The notes beneath the pieces were generated by a model. It saw only the letters and a program-made list of their open reading frames with translations, did not search any database and was not told where the DNA came from. Below, piece after piece: positions 1-8,607 of a DNA stretch of 64,000 nucleotides; positions within the stretch are counted from its first letter, which is position 1, and every line of letters begins with the position of its first letter. The stretch is taken from positions 248,001 to 312,000 of the forward strand of contig QORU01000004.1 in NCBI GenBank assembly GCA_003574785.1, read 5' to 3'. The position numbers and the translations under genes are program-made. The stretch comes from Taklimakanibacter deserti (lineage in GTDB: Bacteria; Pseudomonadota; Alphaproteobacteria; Rhizobiales; Aestuariivirgaceae).

Positions 1-393
1 CTGCTTGCCGATCTCCAGGAGCGCCTGAGCCTGACCTATGTCTTCATCGCCCATGATCTGAGCGTCGTGCGCCAGGTATCGACGCGCATCGCCGTCATGT
101 ATCTGGGCTCGATCGTCGAGCTTGGGCAGGCCGGCGACATCTTCGCCAAGCCGAGCCATCCCTATACCCAGGCCTTGATTTCGGCGGTGCCGCAACCGGA
201 TATGAAGAAAGCGGGCCAGCGCAAGCGCATCGTGCTGACGGGCGACGTTCCGAGCCCCATCGATCCCCCGCAAGGCTGCCGCTTCCATCCGCGCTGCATC
301 TACGCGACCGACAAATGCCGCAACGAGCGCCCGGCTCTCTTACCCCTCGCCTCCGGCCGCACCGTCGCCTGCCACTATCCGCTGAACGTCTGA
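1..393 (+). CDS. Oligopeptide/dipeptide ABC transporter ATP-binding protein, C-terminal part (5' end outside window)
   Basis: The first 130 codons seen here are the tail of a peptide-type ABC ATPase that energises uptake of di- or oligopeptides across the inner membrane. The reading frame is open from base 1. The H-loop (IAHDLSVV, about residues 16-23 of the visible part) marks the end of the ATPase core. It is followed by the C-terminal extension typical of OppD/OppF/DppF proteins, with its conserved cysteine segment GCRFHPRC near residue 93 and further Cys residues downstream (oligopeptide_HPY region). Walker A, signature and Walker B lie outside the window. Partner permease genes are presumably upstream. 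Family is clear, exact substrate is not. Confidence 0.9.
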   Translation: MLADLQERLSLTYVFIAHDLSVVRQVSTRIAVMYLGSIVELGQAGDIFAKPSHPYTQALISAVPQPDMKKAGQRKRIVLTGDVPSPIDPPQGCRFHPRCIYATDKCRNERPALLPLASGRTVACHYPLNV

Positions 394-396
394 ATT

Positions 397-505
397 CTCC
401 CTCCCGCTTGCGGGTACGCCCGGAGGGCGGGGGTGGGGTCTTCCCGCTGGAGAGAGCCCCACCCGGCGCTTCGCGCCACCCTCCCCCGCTTCGCGTGGGA
501 GGGAG
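397..505. repeat. Intergenic inverted repeat, short relative of the mosaic repeats at 13396 and 39002
   Basis: A G+C-rich inverted repeat fills the gap between two genes. Outer arms CTCCCTCCC (397-405) and GGGAGGGAG (497-505) pair, and inner GTGGGG/CCCCAC segments pair as well. The organisation (purine-rich right edge just before a start codon, pyrimidine-rich left edge just after a stop) matches two longer repeats in the window. The right edge lies just before the start of the next gene at 520. Confidence 0.6.
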
Positions 506-519
506 ATCAAGGAGACCGC

Positions 520-1074
520 ATGTCCCAGAACACCGATCGCTTCTTCATCGTCACCGGCGGACCAGGCGCCGGCAAGACGACACTGCTCGATGCCCTGGAG
601 AAAGCCGGCTTCGCCCGGACCATCGAGGCTGGCCGCGCCGTCATCCAGGACCAGGTCGCGATTTCGGGCCCCGCCCTTCCCTGGCACGATCCAAGCCTCT
701 TTGCCGAAGCGATGCTGGGCTGGGAGATGCGCTCCTATCGCCTGGCGCTCGAAGAGCCGGAGCTCGTCTTCTTCGACCGCGGCATTCCCGACACCATCGC
801 CTATTTGCGCCTCATGGATCGTCCCGTGCCGGCGCATCTGACGACGGCGGCATCGGTCTTCCGCTACAATCCGCTGGTCTTCGTCGCCCCCTATTGGGCC
901 GAGATCTTCGCCAATGATGAAGAGCGCAAGCAGACGCCGGAGGAAGCGGAACGGACCTGTCTGAAGATCGTGGAGACCTATCGCGAATTGGGCTTCGAGC
1001 TTGCCATGCTGCCGCTCGCCCCGGTCGACGAACGCCTGCGCTTCGTGCTCGACAGAACTGGCCTCGCTATTTGA
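520..1074 (+). CDS. Small P-loop ATPase / predicted nucleotide kinase (AAA_28-like)
   Basis: A 184-residue cytoplasmic P-loop protein. Walker A is GGPGAGKTT at about residues 12-20, and a Walker-B-like strand ends in LVFFDRGIPD near residue 85. This architecture, a single compact ATP-binding domain of under 200 residues, fits the AAA_28 family of predicted NTPases/kinases; the biological substrate is not known. I chose the ATG at 520 because it is preceded by AAGGAG and because the open frame upstream of it lies inside an intergenic repeat. Its 3' end overlaps by 8 bp the convergent permease gene at 1067. It is probably unrelated to the sugar transporter next door. Confidence 0.75.
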   Translation: MSQNTDRFFIVTGGPGAGKTTLLDALEKAGFARTIEAGRAVIQDQVAISGPALPWHDPSLFAEAMLGWEMRSYRLALEEPELVFFDRGIPDTIAYLRLMDRPVPAHLTTAASVFRYNPLVFVAPYWAEIFANDEERKQTPEEAERTCLKIVETYRELGFELAMLPLAPVDERLRFVLDRTGLAI

Positions 1075-1990
1075 CCGCGCCCGCCGTCAGGCCTTTGACG
1101 ATATAGCGCTCGAGGAACACGCCGATCACCACGAGCGGCGCGATCGCCGCGGTCGCGAGCGCCGCCATCGACCACCAGTTGATGCCTTGCGAGCCGGTCT
1201 GGCTCGCCACCATGACGGGCAGCGTCTTGGCATTGGTGCTGGTGAGGAGTGCGGCGAAGAAATATTCGTTCCAGCACAATATGACCGAGAGGATGAAGGC
1301 CGCCACCATGCCGGGGAGCGCGATCGGGATGACGATGCGCAGGAACGCGCCCCACACCGAGCAGCCGTCGACAAGGGCCGCCTGCTCGAGCTCGATCGGG
1401 ATCGTGTCGAACTGGTCGCGCATGATCCAGATCACGATCGGCAGCACCATCAGCGTATAGATGAGGATGAGCCCGATGCGGGTGTCGAGCAGCGCCAGCT
1501 CCTTGTAGAGGACGAGGAACGGCATGGCGAGCACCACCGGCGGCAGGATGAGCTGCGACAGGAAGAAGAAGGAGATGTCCTTGTTGCGCATCCAGCCGAA
1601 TTTGTAGTCGAAGCGGCTCAGGCCGTAGGCCGCGAGCGAGCCGATCACCACCGCCAGCGCCGAGGCGCCGAGCGAGGCGACGATGCTGTTCTCGAAGCGC
1701 TTCAGGAATTCATCGCGGACCGTCGAGATCTGGCCGATCGTGTCGGGCGACAGGCCGAGCGAGCGCCAGCCCTTCCAGTCGGGCGTGAAATCGACGAAGG
1801 GAATGAGATGGCCTTGCGTGACATTGACCGCGGTCTTGAACGACGTCGTCAGCGTCCAGTAGATCGGGAACAGCGAGATGAAGGTCCACAGGATGAGCGC
1901 GCCATAGATCAGGACGCGCGTCGAGATGCGCGCCGCATCGGCTGTGCCGCTCTGCGCGCGTTTCGCCTGCCTCTCCGCGACGGCGCTCAT
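1067..1990 (-). CDS. Carbohydrate ABC transporter permease, MalG type
   Basis: A 307-residue inner-membrane permease with about six transmembrane segments, of the MalG/UgpE branch of binding-protein-dependent transport permeases. The EAA loop that docks the ATPase is visible as LEQAALVDGCSVWGAF followed by IVIPIALPGM in the C-terminal half. It is the last gene of a minus-strand operon (binding protein, MalF-type permease, this gene), starting 1 bp after the upstream permease gene ends, so translation is probably coupled. With the partner permease at 1992 it should form the heterodimeric channel driven by the ATPase at 5899. Substrate is a carbohydrate or polyol; the sequence alone does not say which. 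Confidence 0.92.
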   Translation of the reverse strand: MSAVAERQAKRAQSGTADAARISTRVLIYGALILWTFISLFPIYWTLTTSFKTAVNVTQGHLIPFVDFTPDWKGWRSLGLSPDTIGQISTVRDEFLKRFENSIVASLGASALAVVIGSLAAYGLSRFDYKFGWMRNKDISFFFLSQLILPPVVLAMPFLVLYKELALLDTRIGLILIYTLMVLPIVIWIMRDQFDTIPIELEQAALVDGCSVWGAFLRIVIPIALPGMVAAFILSVILCWNEYFFAALLTSTNAKTLPVMVASQTGSQGINWWSMAALATAAIAPLVVIGVFLERYIVKGLTAGAVK

Positions 1991-1991
1991 G

Positions 1992-3110
1992 TCAATTCGT
2001 CCTCTGCATGAAGCGGCTCACGAATTTGAGCAGCAAGGTCACGAAGATGATGATGATCACCAGATAGAATTCCGCCAGCATCGTGCCATAGCCGACATTG
2101 GAGCGGTCGCGATATTCGCGGAAGATGAAGCTCGACACCGTGTCGGTGGCCCCGCCCGGACCGCCCGCCGTCACGTTGATCACGATATCGGCAAGCTTGA
2201 GCTGGAAGATGACCTTGAGCACGATCGCCGTGACGCTGACCGGCAGCATGAGCGGAAAGGTGATCTGCCAGAAGGACTGCCACGGGCTGGCGCCGTCGAC
2301 CTTGGCCGCTTCCTGCACTTCCTTCGGCAAGGCCTGGAGGCCGGCGAGCAGCAGGATCATGATGAAGGGTATCCACACCCAGGCATCCATGAGGGCGATG
2401 CTGAGGCGCGCGATCCAGGGCGTGGTGAAGAAGGCGGGATTGTCCCAGCCGAGATGCCGCGCCAGGGTCGCCGCCGGGCCGAAGCGGTATTCCATCAGCG
2501 ATTTGCCGATCATCCAGCTCACCGCCACGGGGCTCAGCATGAACGGCAGGAGGAAGGCGACCCGGAAGAATTTGCGCGCCTTGATCTCGGCATTGAGGAG
2601 CAGCGCCAGGCCGAAGGCGATCGCATATTGGACGAGCACGAACAGCACGTAATAGACCATGTTGCGCAGCGCGTTCCAGAAATAGGCATCGCCGAGGAGT
2701 GCCCGCAGATTGTCGAGGCCGTTGAACTGAGGTCCCGCCAGCGAGCTCAGGTTCCAGTTCATGAAAGCGAGATAGAGACCGAAGAAGGTCGGGAAGATCA
2801 CCATGGCGACGGTGAAGGCGACGGCCGGCAGCACGAAGAGCGCATGCTTGCCGCGCTCGCCACGGATGAGCACTTGCGCGGCGCCGACGGCCACCGCCCA
2901 CAGGAGGAAGGCGTAAAGGACGGGGCGCCAGTTGTCGAAGCCCGTCGCCACCACTTGCGCCTTGAACAGAACCTGCCAGAGCACGATGGCGGCAAGGCCG
3001 AGCGAGGCCGCCCACAGAAGCGATCGCCCTAAGGGTGCGGCAGGCTCGACGGCGGCGCGCGGTGGCGGCTCATGCACCTTGCCGGCGGTTTCGGGCAGCG
3101 CTGTCGTCAT
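1992..3110 (-). CDS. Carbohydrate ABC transporter permease, MalF type
   Basis: A 372-residue MalF/UgpA-type permease, somewhat longer than the usual 300 residues because of an extra N-terminal stretch with additional hydrophobic segments (about residues 25-105). The EAA loop is seen as VQEAAKVDGASPWQSFWQI in the C-terminal third. It follows the binding-protein gene after an 84-bp gap that contains a perfect 31-bp hairpin (3141-3171) and precedes the MalG-type gene with a 1-bp gap. It forms half of the membrane channel of this sugar importer. Family assignment is firm; substrate is not determined. Confidence 0.92.
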   Translation of the reverse strand: MTTALPETAGKVHEPPPRAAVEPAAPLGRSLLWAASLGLAAIVLWQVLFKAQVVATGFDNWRPVLYAFLLWAVAVGAAQVLIRGERGKHALFVLPAVAFTVAMVIFPTFFGLYLAFMNWNLSSLAGPQFNGLDNLRALLGDAYFWNALRNMVYYVLFVLVQYAIAFGLALLLNAEIKARKFFRVAFLLPFMLSPVAVSWMIGKSLMEYRFGPAATLARHLGWDNPAFFTTPWIARLSIALMDAWVWIPFIMILLLAGLQALPKEVQEAAKVDGASPWQSFWQITFPLMLPVSVTAIVLKVIFQLKLADIVINVTAGGPGGATDTVSSFIFREYRDRSNVGYGTMLAEFYLVIIIIFVTLLLKFVSRFMQRTN

Positions 3111-3140
3111 GAAAACCAGAATATCCGAATGGAATAGGGA

Positions 3141-3171
3141 ATTCTGGTGGCGCAGGCTGCGCCACCAGAAT
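3141..3171. repeat. Perfect hairpin between binding-protein and permease genes
   Basis: Arms ATTCTGGTGGCGCA (3141-3154) and TGCGCCACCAGAAT (3158-3171) are perfectly complementary around a 3-base loop. The element lies 24 bases past the stop of the binding-protein gene and 30 bases before the permease start, on the minus-strand transcript. No T-run follows, so it is more likely a 3'-end stabiliser or partial terminator than a full intrinsic terminator. Such elements are known to raise binding protein over permease in maltose-type operons; that role here is inferred. Confidence 0.8.
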
Positions 3172-3194
3172 GATGCATGTCAAATGCGTGTGCT

Positions 3195-4859
3195 TCAGGC
3201 GCCGGCGCCGAGCGACGCCTTGTAGAGCTTGATCTGATTCTCGCGTCCGATCTGGTCGGTGATCTTCTCCCAGGCGGCCGCGATCGCATCGGCTCCCGCT
3301 TGCGCCGTGGCGCCGCCGGCAAAGATCTTGGCGAGTTCGTCCTCCGCGACGCTGTAATATTGGAAGATGCCGGGGATACGGGGCTCGATCGCCGCATTGG
3401 GATGATTGTAGGAGTCGGACTGCGACTTGAGATAGGACGAGATGAAGGCCTCGTCATAGCCCGCCGCCACCCATTCCGGGATGTTGAAATGGCTGTTGCG
3501 GTAGGGCTGGAAGCCCGACGGATAGGCGGCCGTCCACAGCGAGATGTCCTTGCCGCCGAGGTGGGCCGCGGCACTCCAGGCCGCCTTCTGCTTGACCGGA
3601 TCGCTGTCGACTCTCGCCATCACATAGACGCCCCAGCCGATATAGGCCATGTTCGGCGCGAAATTCGGACCCGTTGACAGCTTGTCCCACTGGCCGGTCT
3701 TCGCGTTATAGACATCGTCCGAGCCCGGCAGGATGGAGAAGGCGACGGTGTCGCCGATGACCGAGCCGTCGCTGGTCTTGGCCATCGAGCCGACATCGCC
3801 CCACCAGGCGAGCATGGAGCCCGTTCCGGCGAGGAACTGCTGGAAGGCGGTCGTGCCCGGATCGGCATTGAGCTGGTCCGCAGGCTCGGCCGGCAGCGCA
3901 TCGATCACATCCTGGATGGCGCGCACGAAGGCCGGGTTGTTGACGCGCGGCTTCATCGTGTCGATGTCGAAGAGCCAGGCCTTGTCGTCCGGATGCTTGG
4001 CGTAAGCCGTGGCGCGGCTTTCGAGGAAATAGAAGCCGAAGCCGCCCCAGCCCTTGGCCGGATCGAGATAGCCATAGGCGTCCTGCCCGGCGGCCTTCTT
4101 GCCTTTCAGGAACTTGGTGACCTCCTGCACCTTCTGCCAGGTATTGGGAACGGCCCATTCGCCCTGATGGCCTTCGTCCTTCCAGGCCTTGGCGAGCTCG
4201 GCATCGGAGAAGACGTCGGTGCGGTAATTGAAGGTGTGGCAGTCGCCGTCGATCGAGATGCGATAGGTCTTGCCGTTCCAGGTGCCGACCGGGGCTTTCA
4301 GATAGCCGACATAGTCGTCCATCTCGATCTGCGTCTTGACCCAGTCGGGCATCTCGGAAGCGAGGCCCTTGCCGCAGACATCGCCTTCGAACGGCGCTCC
4401 CATCTCGACAATGTCGAAATCGACCGTGCCGGTCGCGATCGATTGCTGGAGTCTCGCATTGTAGTCGGCCTGGGCGAGATCGATCCAGCTGATCTTGGCG
4501 CCGGTATAGGCTTCCCATGGCTTGAGGAAGCCGCGGAACAGGAGATTGTGCAGGTTCTGATTGTTGAGGCCCATGAAGGTGAGCTCGACGCCCTTGAACT
4601 CGCCCTCCTTCACATTGGCCTTGGTGGCGCCGAGGCACAATTCACCGACCTTCTGCCAGTCGGCATCGGTCGGCGATCCCTTGCCGACACCCGGAACCTT
4701 CAGGAGCTCGGTGCGCAGATCCGATTGCGCGAAAGCCGGGGTGCTGAGAGCGGTGACCCCGCCGGTCGCGGCGAGCGCCGACAGGGCGGCAGCACCTTTG
4801 AGCATGGTACGGCGGCTGGCTTGCAGCGCCAGCAGCGTTTCATATTGGTTGAGCTTCAC
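3195..4859 (-). CDS. Extracellular sugar-binding protein of ABC importer, Tat-type signal
   Basis: A 554-residue periplasmic solute-binding protein of the bacterial extracellular solute-binding family, long for the family (usually 400-450). The N-terminus has a twin-arginine pattern (ASRRTMLKG, Arg16-Arg17), a hydrophobic stretch and an AFA cleavage site near residue 44, so export in folded form by Tat is likely. It captures the substrate and hands it to the permeases at 1067-3110. It is the first gene of the operon: a strong promoter with an overlapping palindrome (4890-4922) lies directly upstream, and a GGGAGG ribosome site precedes the ATG. Ribokinase is encoded next to it, suggesting a sugar that is phosphorylated after entry. 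Confidence 0.92.
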   Translation of the reverse strand: MKLNQYETLLALQASRRTMLKGAAALSALAATGGVTALSTPAFAQSDLRTELLKVPGVGKGSPTDADWQKVGELCLGATKANVKEGEFKGVELTFMGLNNQNLHNLLFRGFLKPWEAYTGAKISWIDLAQADYNARLQQSIATGTVDFDIVEMGAPFEGDVCGKGLASEMPDWVKTQIEMDDYVGYLKAPVGTWNGKTYRISIDGDCHTFNYRTDVFSDAELAKAWKDEGHQGEWAVPNTWQKVQEVTKFLKGKKAAGQDAYGYLDPAKGWGGFGFYFLESRATAYAKHPDDKAWLFDIDTMKPRVNNPAFVRAIQDVIDALPAEPADQLNADPGTTAFQQFLAGTGSMLAWWGDVGSMAKTSDGSVIGDTVAFSILPGSDDVYNAKTGQWDKLSTGPNFAPNMAYIGWGVYVMARVDSDPVKQKAAWSAAAHLGGKDISLWTAAYPSGFQPYRNSHFNIPEWVAAGYDEAFISSYLKSQSDSYNHPNAAIEPRIPGIFQYYSVAEDELAKIFAGGATAQAGADAIAAAWEKITDQIGRENQIKLYKASLGAGA

Positions 4860-4889
4860 GATAGTCCTCCCTTTGCAATCTGTTCTTGC

Positions 4890-4922
4890 CTAACATGTTA
4901 GTATGTGCAGCACGCCTGTCAA
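4890..4922 (-). promoter_or_regulatory. Sigma-70-type promoter with palindromic operator over the -10 box
   Basis: On the minus strand, TTGACA (4922-4917) and TAACAT (4900-4895) are separated by 16 bp, followed by a leader of about 30 bases to the binding-protein start at 4859. A perfect 12-bp palindrome, CTAACATGTTAG (4890-4901), covers the -10 box. A repressor bound here would block RNA polymerase; the GntR-type regulator at 7086 is the obvious candidate, by inference. Confidence 0.65.
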
Positions 4923-4948
4923 TCGAAAGCGAGAACGGCGGCAGCGGA

Positions 4949-5881
4949 TCAGATAGCTTTCTTCAGCAGCGCGTCGACTTCGTGGCGGCTCGGCATGGAA
5001 GGCGCTGTTCCCGCCCGCGTGACGGAAATGCCGGCGACCGCCGAACCGAAGCGTGCGGCTTCGAGCGCCGAGGCGCCTTCGGCGAGCGCCGCGGCAAGTC
5101 CGCCATTGAACGCATCTCCTGCCCCCGTCGTCTCGACCACGGGGCCCGCCTTGAACGCCGGCACCAGCACCGATTGGCTCGCCGAATGGAGATAGGATCC
5201 GGCCTCTCCCAGCGTGATCAACGCTGCCTTGGCGCCTTTCTTGAGAAAGACATCGCCGGCCTTGCGCGCGTCATCGGCGGTCCTGACGGTGATGCCCGTC
5301 AACAGGGTGGCTTCGCTTTCATTCGGCGTGACATAGTCGCATAGGCCATAGAGCGCATCGTCGAAGCGCTCCGCCGGCGCCGGGTTGAAGATGGTGATGG
5401 CGCCCGCGGCCTTGGCGATCTCGAGGCCGCGCCTGGCGGCCGCGACCGGCTGCTCGAGCTGGGTGATGAAGACCGACGCCTCGCGGATTGCACTTTCCGC
5501 CGCTTCGACGTCGCTCGCGCCGATCGTCGCCGCCGCCCCCGGCACGACGATGATGGCGTTGTCGCCATTCACCTCATTCACATAGATGAAGGCGGCACCC
5601 GTCGGCTGATCCGTCATCTCGATGACGCGCGGCGTGATTCCTTCCTTTTTCCAGGTGGCGAGCGCGATGGCGCCGAATTCATCGCGGCCGATCTTCGAGA
5701 TGAAGGTTACTTGGGCTCCGGCGCGCGCCGCGGCGACCGCCTGGTTGGACCCCTTGCCGCCGGGACCGACCTTGAAGCCTGAGCCCGCGATCGTCTCGCC
5801 GATGCCCGGCAATCGCCCGGCGCGGAAAGCGAGGTCGGCGACGAAGATTCCGAGGATGGCGACGCCTTTGCGCTGGCCCAT
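4949..5881 (-). CDS. rbsK: Ribokinase (PfkB-family sugar kinase)
   Basis: A 310-residue cytoplasmic sugar kinase that phosphorylates ribose or a related sugar with ATP. The substrate-binding motif GGKGSNQA (residues 41-48) and the ATP/anion-hole motif TTGAGDAFNGG (251-261, catalytic base Asp256) are both intact. The stretch TPNESEATLLTG also fits ribokinases. It sits between the ATPase gene at 5899 (17-bp gap) and the binding-protein gene, all on the minus strand, so it is likely to act on the sugar imported by this ABC system. A related pentose or deoxysugar kinase activity cannot be excluded from sequence. Confidence 0.85.
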   Translation of the reverse strand: MGQRKGVAILGIFVADLAFRAGRLPGIGETIAGSGFKVGPGGKGSNQAVAAARAGAQVTFISKIGRDEFGAIALATWKKEGITPRVIEMTDQPTGAAFIYVNEVNGDNAIIVVPGAAATIGASDVEAAESAIREASVFITQLEQPVAAARRGLEIAKAAGAITIFNPAPAERFDDALYGLCDYVTPNESEATLLTGITVRTADDARKAGDVFLKKGAKAALITLGEAGSYLHSASQSVLVPAFKAGPVVETTGAGDAFNGGLAAALAEGASALEAARFGSAVAGISVTRAGTAPSMPSRHEVDALLKKAI

Positions 5882-5898
5882 GGTCGCTTCGCGCGCGG

Positions 5899-6963
5899 TC
5901 AGTTGAGCCTGAGCCCGGTCTCCTTGTCGAAGAGATGGACGGATTTGGGATCGGGCGCCATCGGCAGGTCCTCGCCCGGACGCGCTGCGATGCGCTCGCG
6001 GAACACGCCGACGACCTTCTGCCCGCCGAGCTTGGCGAAGACCTGGGTTTCCGATCCCGTCGGCTCGATCACCGATACTTCCGCCTTGAGGCTCTGGCCG
6101 CCAAGCGCGAAATGCTCGGGGCGGATGCCGTAGATCGCCGGGCGGCCATCCGAATCGCGCGGCGCCGCGGCGAGCGGCAGGTCGAGGCCGTCATCGGTGA
6201 CGAAGCTCGCTTTGCCGTTGACCTTGATCTTGCCCTTGAGAAGGTTCATCGCCGGCGAGCCGATGAAGCCCGCGACGAAGATATTGGCGGGGCGGTCATA
6301 GAGCTCGAGCGGCGAGCCCGACTGCTCGACGATGCCGTCATGCATCACCACGATGCGGTCGGCCATGGTCATGGCCTCGACCTGGTCATGGGTCACGTAA
6401 ACGGTTGTCGTCTTCAGGCGCTGATGCAGCTCTTTGATCTCGGCCCGCATCTGCACCCTGAGCTTGGCGTCGAGGTTGGACAGGGGCTCGTCGAACAGGA
6501 ACACCGCCGGATCGCGCACGATGGCGCGGCCCATGGCGACGCGTTGGCGCTGGCCGCCGGAAAGCTGGCGCGGATAGCGGTCGAGATAGGGCACGAGGTC
6601 GAGGATCTCCGCCGCCCGCTTCACCCGGGTCTCGATCTCGGGCTTGGGGGCGCGGCGCATCTTGAGCGCGAAGCCCATATTCTCGGCCACCGTCTTGTGC
6701 GGATAGAGGGCATAGGACTGGAACACCATGGCGATGTCGCGGTCCTTGGGCGGCAGGTCGTTGACCACTTTCTCGCCAATGCGGATGTCGCCCGAGGTGA
6801 TGGGCTCGAGGCCGGCGATCATGCGCAGCAAGGTCGACTTGCCGCAGCCCGAAGGTCCGACCAGGATGACGAACTCGCCGTCCGATATGCCGATCGACAC
6901 GCCATGGATCACTTCCTGGTTGCCATAGGCTTTGCGCACATCAACGACATCGACCGAAGCCAT
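5899..6963 (-). CDS. Sugar ABC transporter ATP-binding protein, MalK/UgpC type
   Basis: A 354-residue ATPase of the carbohydrate importer class 1. Walker A GPSGCGKST (residues 36-44), signature LSGGQRQR, Walker B VFLFDEP, switch YVTHDQVEAM and a C-terminal TOBE/regulatory region (GIRPEHF) are all present. I chose the ATG at 6963 rather than one 18 bases upstream because GGGAGGAG precedes it at good spacing. It heads a minus-strand group ending in the two permeases, and is divergent from the GntR regulator at 7086 across a 122-bp gap. It powers the importer formed by 1067-4859. Confidence 0.93.
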   Translation of the reverse strand: MASVDVVDVRKAYGNQEVIHGVSIGISDGEFVILVGPSGCGKSTLLRMIAGLEPITSGDIRIGEKVVNDLPPKDRDIAMVFQSYALYPHKTVAENMGFALKMRRAPKPEIETRVKRAAEILDLVPYLDRYPRQLSGGQRQRVAMGRAIVRDPAVFLFDEPLSNLDAKLRVQMRAEIKELHQRLKTTTVYVTHDQVEAMTMADRIVVMHDGIVEQSGSPLELYDRPANIFVAGFIGSPAMNLLKGKIKVNGKASFVTDDGLDLPLAAAPRDSDGRPAIYGIRPEHFALGGQSLKAEVSVIEPTGSETQVFAKLGGQKVVGVFRERIAARPGEDLPMAPDPKSVHLFDKETGLRLN

Positions 6964-7085
6964 AAAGCTCCTCCCACGCATATTTTTTGAGCCCGCGAAC
7001 GTTATTGCATCTTTTCCGGATGGTCCAGCACGGATCGCAGGGACCCGAGTGCCAACCTGCCCGCAAATCGCTAGACTGACGAATC

Positions 7086-7784
7086 ATGGCCGGACCCGCC
7101 CCGAAGCGAATGATCATGCCGCCGACGCGCGCCTCGGCCGCCGCCGATGAATTGCGGCGCCGTATCCTCGAAGGCGAATATCCGGCCGGCATGCCTTTGC
7201 GGCAAGCGGTCCTGGCCGAGGAGCTCGGCATCAGCCGCATCCCCTTCCGCGAGGCCCTGATCCTGCTCGAGGCCGAGGGCCTGGTGCAGATGGAGGCGCA
7301 TAAGGGAGCGGTGGTCGCCGGCTTTTCGCCCGAAGAGGTCGAGGAGCTGTTCGAATTCAGGGCGCTGCTCGAGCCGGCGCTCCTGGAGAAATCGGCGCCC
7401 CATCTGACCGATGCCGATTATGAGAAGCTCGACGCGATCCTCACCGAATATAGCGACGAGCTCAGGACCCAGAATCCGGGCCGCTGGGGCGCCCTCAATA
7501 CCGAGCTCCACACCGTCCTCTATCGCCGCGCCAGAAGTCCGCGCATGCTGGCGACCGTCGATCAGCTGCTCACGAGCACCGACCGCTTCGCGCGCATGCA
7601 GCTGGCTTACACCGATGGGCGCGAGCGGGCCGAGCGCGAGCATCGCGAGATCGTGACCGAGTGCCGGGCGGGAAACGTAAAGAAGGCGTCGCGGCTCTTG
7701 CGCCAGCATATATTGGCGGCGGGAGACGCCCTGGTCAGGCTGCTGCGGGAGCGCCAGCAGGCCGCCGAACTCGCCAAGGCTTGA
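7086..7784 (+). CDS. GntR-family transcriptional regulator (FCD subfamily)
   Basis: A 232-residue repressor-type regulator. The N-terminal winged helix (about residues 16-80) contains the GntR pattern ADELRRRILEGEYPAGMPL, followed by LGISRIPFREALILLEAEGLV. The C-terminal FCD ligand domain is all-helical, with FEFRALLEPALLEKSAP near residue 90 and a later EHREIV segment; His and Asp residues in such domains commonly hold a metal. It is transcribed divergently from the sugar importer ATPase and most likely controls that importer in response to the sugar or its phosphate. The start lacks a strong ribosome site; ATGs at 7110 and 7116 are alternatives. Confidence 0.85.
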   Translation: MAGPAPKRMIMPPTRASAAADELRRRILEGEYPAGMPLRQAVLAEELGISRIPFREALILLEAEGLVQMEAHKGAVVAGFSPEEVEELFEFRALLEPALLEKSAPHLTDADYEKLDAILTEYSDELRTQNPGRWGALNTELHTVLYRRARSPRMLATVDQLLTSTDRFARMQLAYTDGRERAEREHREIVTECRAGNVKKASRLLRQHILAAGDALVRLLRERQQAAELAKA

Positions 7785-7789
7785 TCCGT

Positions 7790-8464
7790 TCAAATGGGGA
7801 AAGACTGGCGTTCCATGACATGGACGCCGTTGATCCCGGTGAGCGCGGCTGCGACAGCGTCGATCAGACGCTCGACATCCTGCCTGCCCGTGGCATGCAT
7901 CGCTTCGGCGACTATCAGCGCCGTTGCGGTCGTCGCGCGAATGGCGGAGCGGCCGCTTTGCCGGTTCGTCCACCGCCGGGCGTGGGCATTGCCGCCAGCA
8001 TCGGCATAGATGACTTCCTCTGGCTCCGGATGCTCGATCGCGCCCGAGAAGCTTTCGTAGATCTCGGTCCCTTTGGCGCGGCGCACTTCGAGCCGGCCTG
8101 TCATCATGGCCATGTCGATGACGGCGACGGGAATTGCAAAAGCGAGCGAGATGGCGTTGCAGAGATCGACCAGTGGATGGATTCGGGGCAAGGCACCCTC
8201 CTTGCGCAACCGCCGCAGCAGGGCTTCCGAGGCGCAGCGATATTGTGTGGGCTTCAATCCCATCTTGGCGAAAGCGCGCCGCCAGGCCTGGATCTCCGGC
8301 AGATCGGATTCCGTTCGGGGGCCCAGGCGCTCAGTCGCCACTGCGGTAAAGCGGGAAAGCTGACCTGAGACCTCCGTGCCGGGCGTGATACCGCCGACCA
8401 GAAGCGCCTCCACCGCAAGCTCGGGGAAGTCCGCCCTGATCTCATCTGCATAGCCGAAATCCAT
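7790..8464 (-). CDS. B3/B4 tRNA-binding-domain protein
   Basis: A 224-residue protein made mostly of a B3/B4 domain, the fold found in the beta subunit of phenylalanyl-tRNA synthetase where it edits mischarged tRNA. Typical segments are FAKMGLKPTQYRCASEALLR, LPRIHPLVDLCNAISL and the later IYADAGGNAHARRW. Free-standing B3/B4 proteins may act as aminoacyl-tRNA editing factors; function here is inferred from the family only. The open frame extends to 8674, but I place the start at 8464, where GAGGAAAGGG precedes the ATG and the family homology begins. It is convergent with the GntR gene (5-bp gap) and divergent from the FadR-type regulator at 8643. Confidence 0.72.
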   Translation of the reverse strand: MDFGYADEIRADFPELAVEALLVGGITPGTEVSGQLSRFTAVATERLGPRTESDLPEIQAWRRAFAKMGLKPTQYRCASEALLRRLRKEGALPRIHPLVDLCNAISLAFAIPVAVIDMAMMTGRLEVRRAKGTEIYESFSGAIEHPEPEEVIYADAGGNAHARRWTNRQSGRSAIRATTATALIVAEAMHATGRQDVERLIDAVAAALTGINGVHVMERQSFPI

Positions 8465-8607
8465 GGGCCCTTTCCTCGCAAGGCCGAAGCTCGTCGTCTT
8501 GTACGAAATTGCACCGTCGCAACTTCCAGGATCACTTTCGCTTCTTCCCACAACTTCCTGAAAAGAATCATCGTTTCCGGTCCCGCGAGATTCCCGCTTT
8601 TGCGCTC

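Noticed and set aside
5935..6990. 351-codon open frame antisense to the ABC ATPase gene
   Set aside because: His/Asp/Arg-rich composition typical of antisense readings of high-GC genes; no domain; the opposite strand has an intact ATPase.
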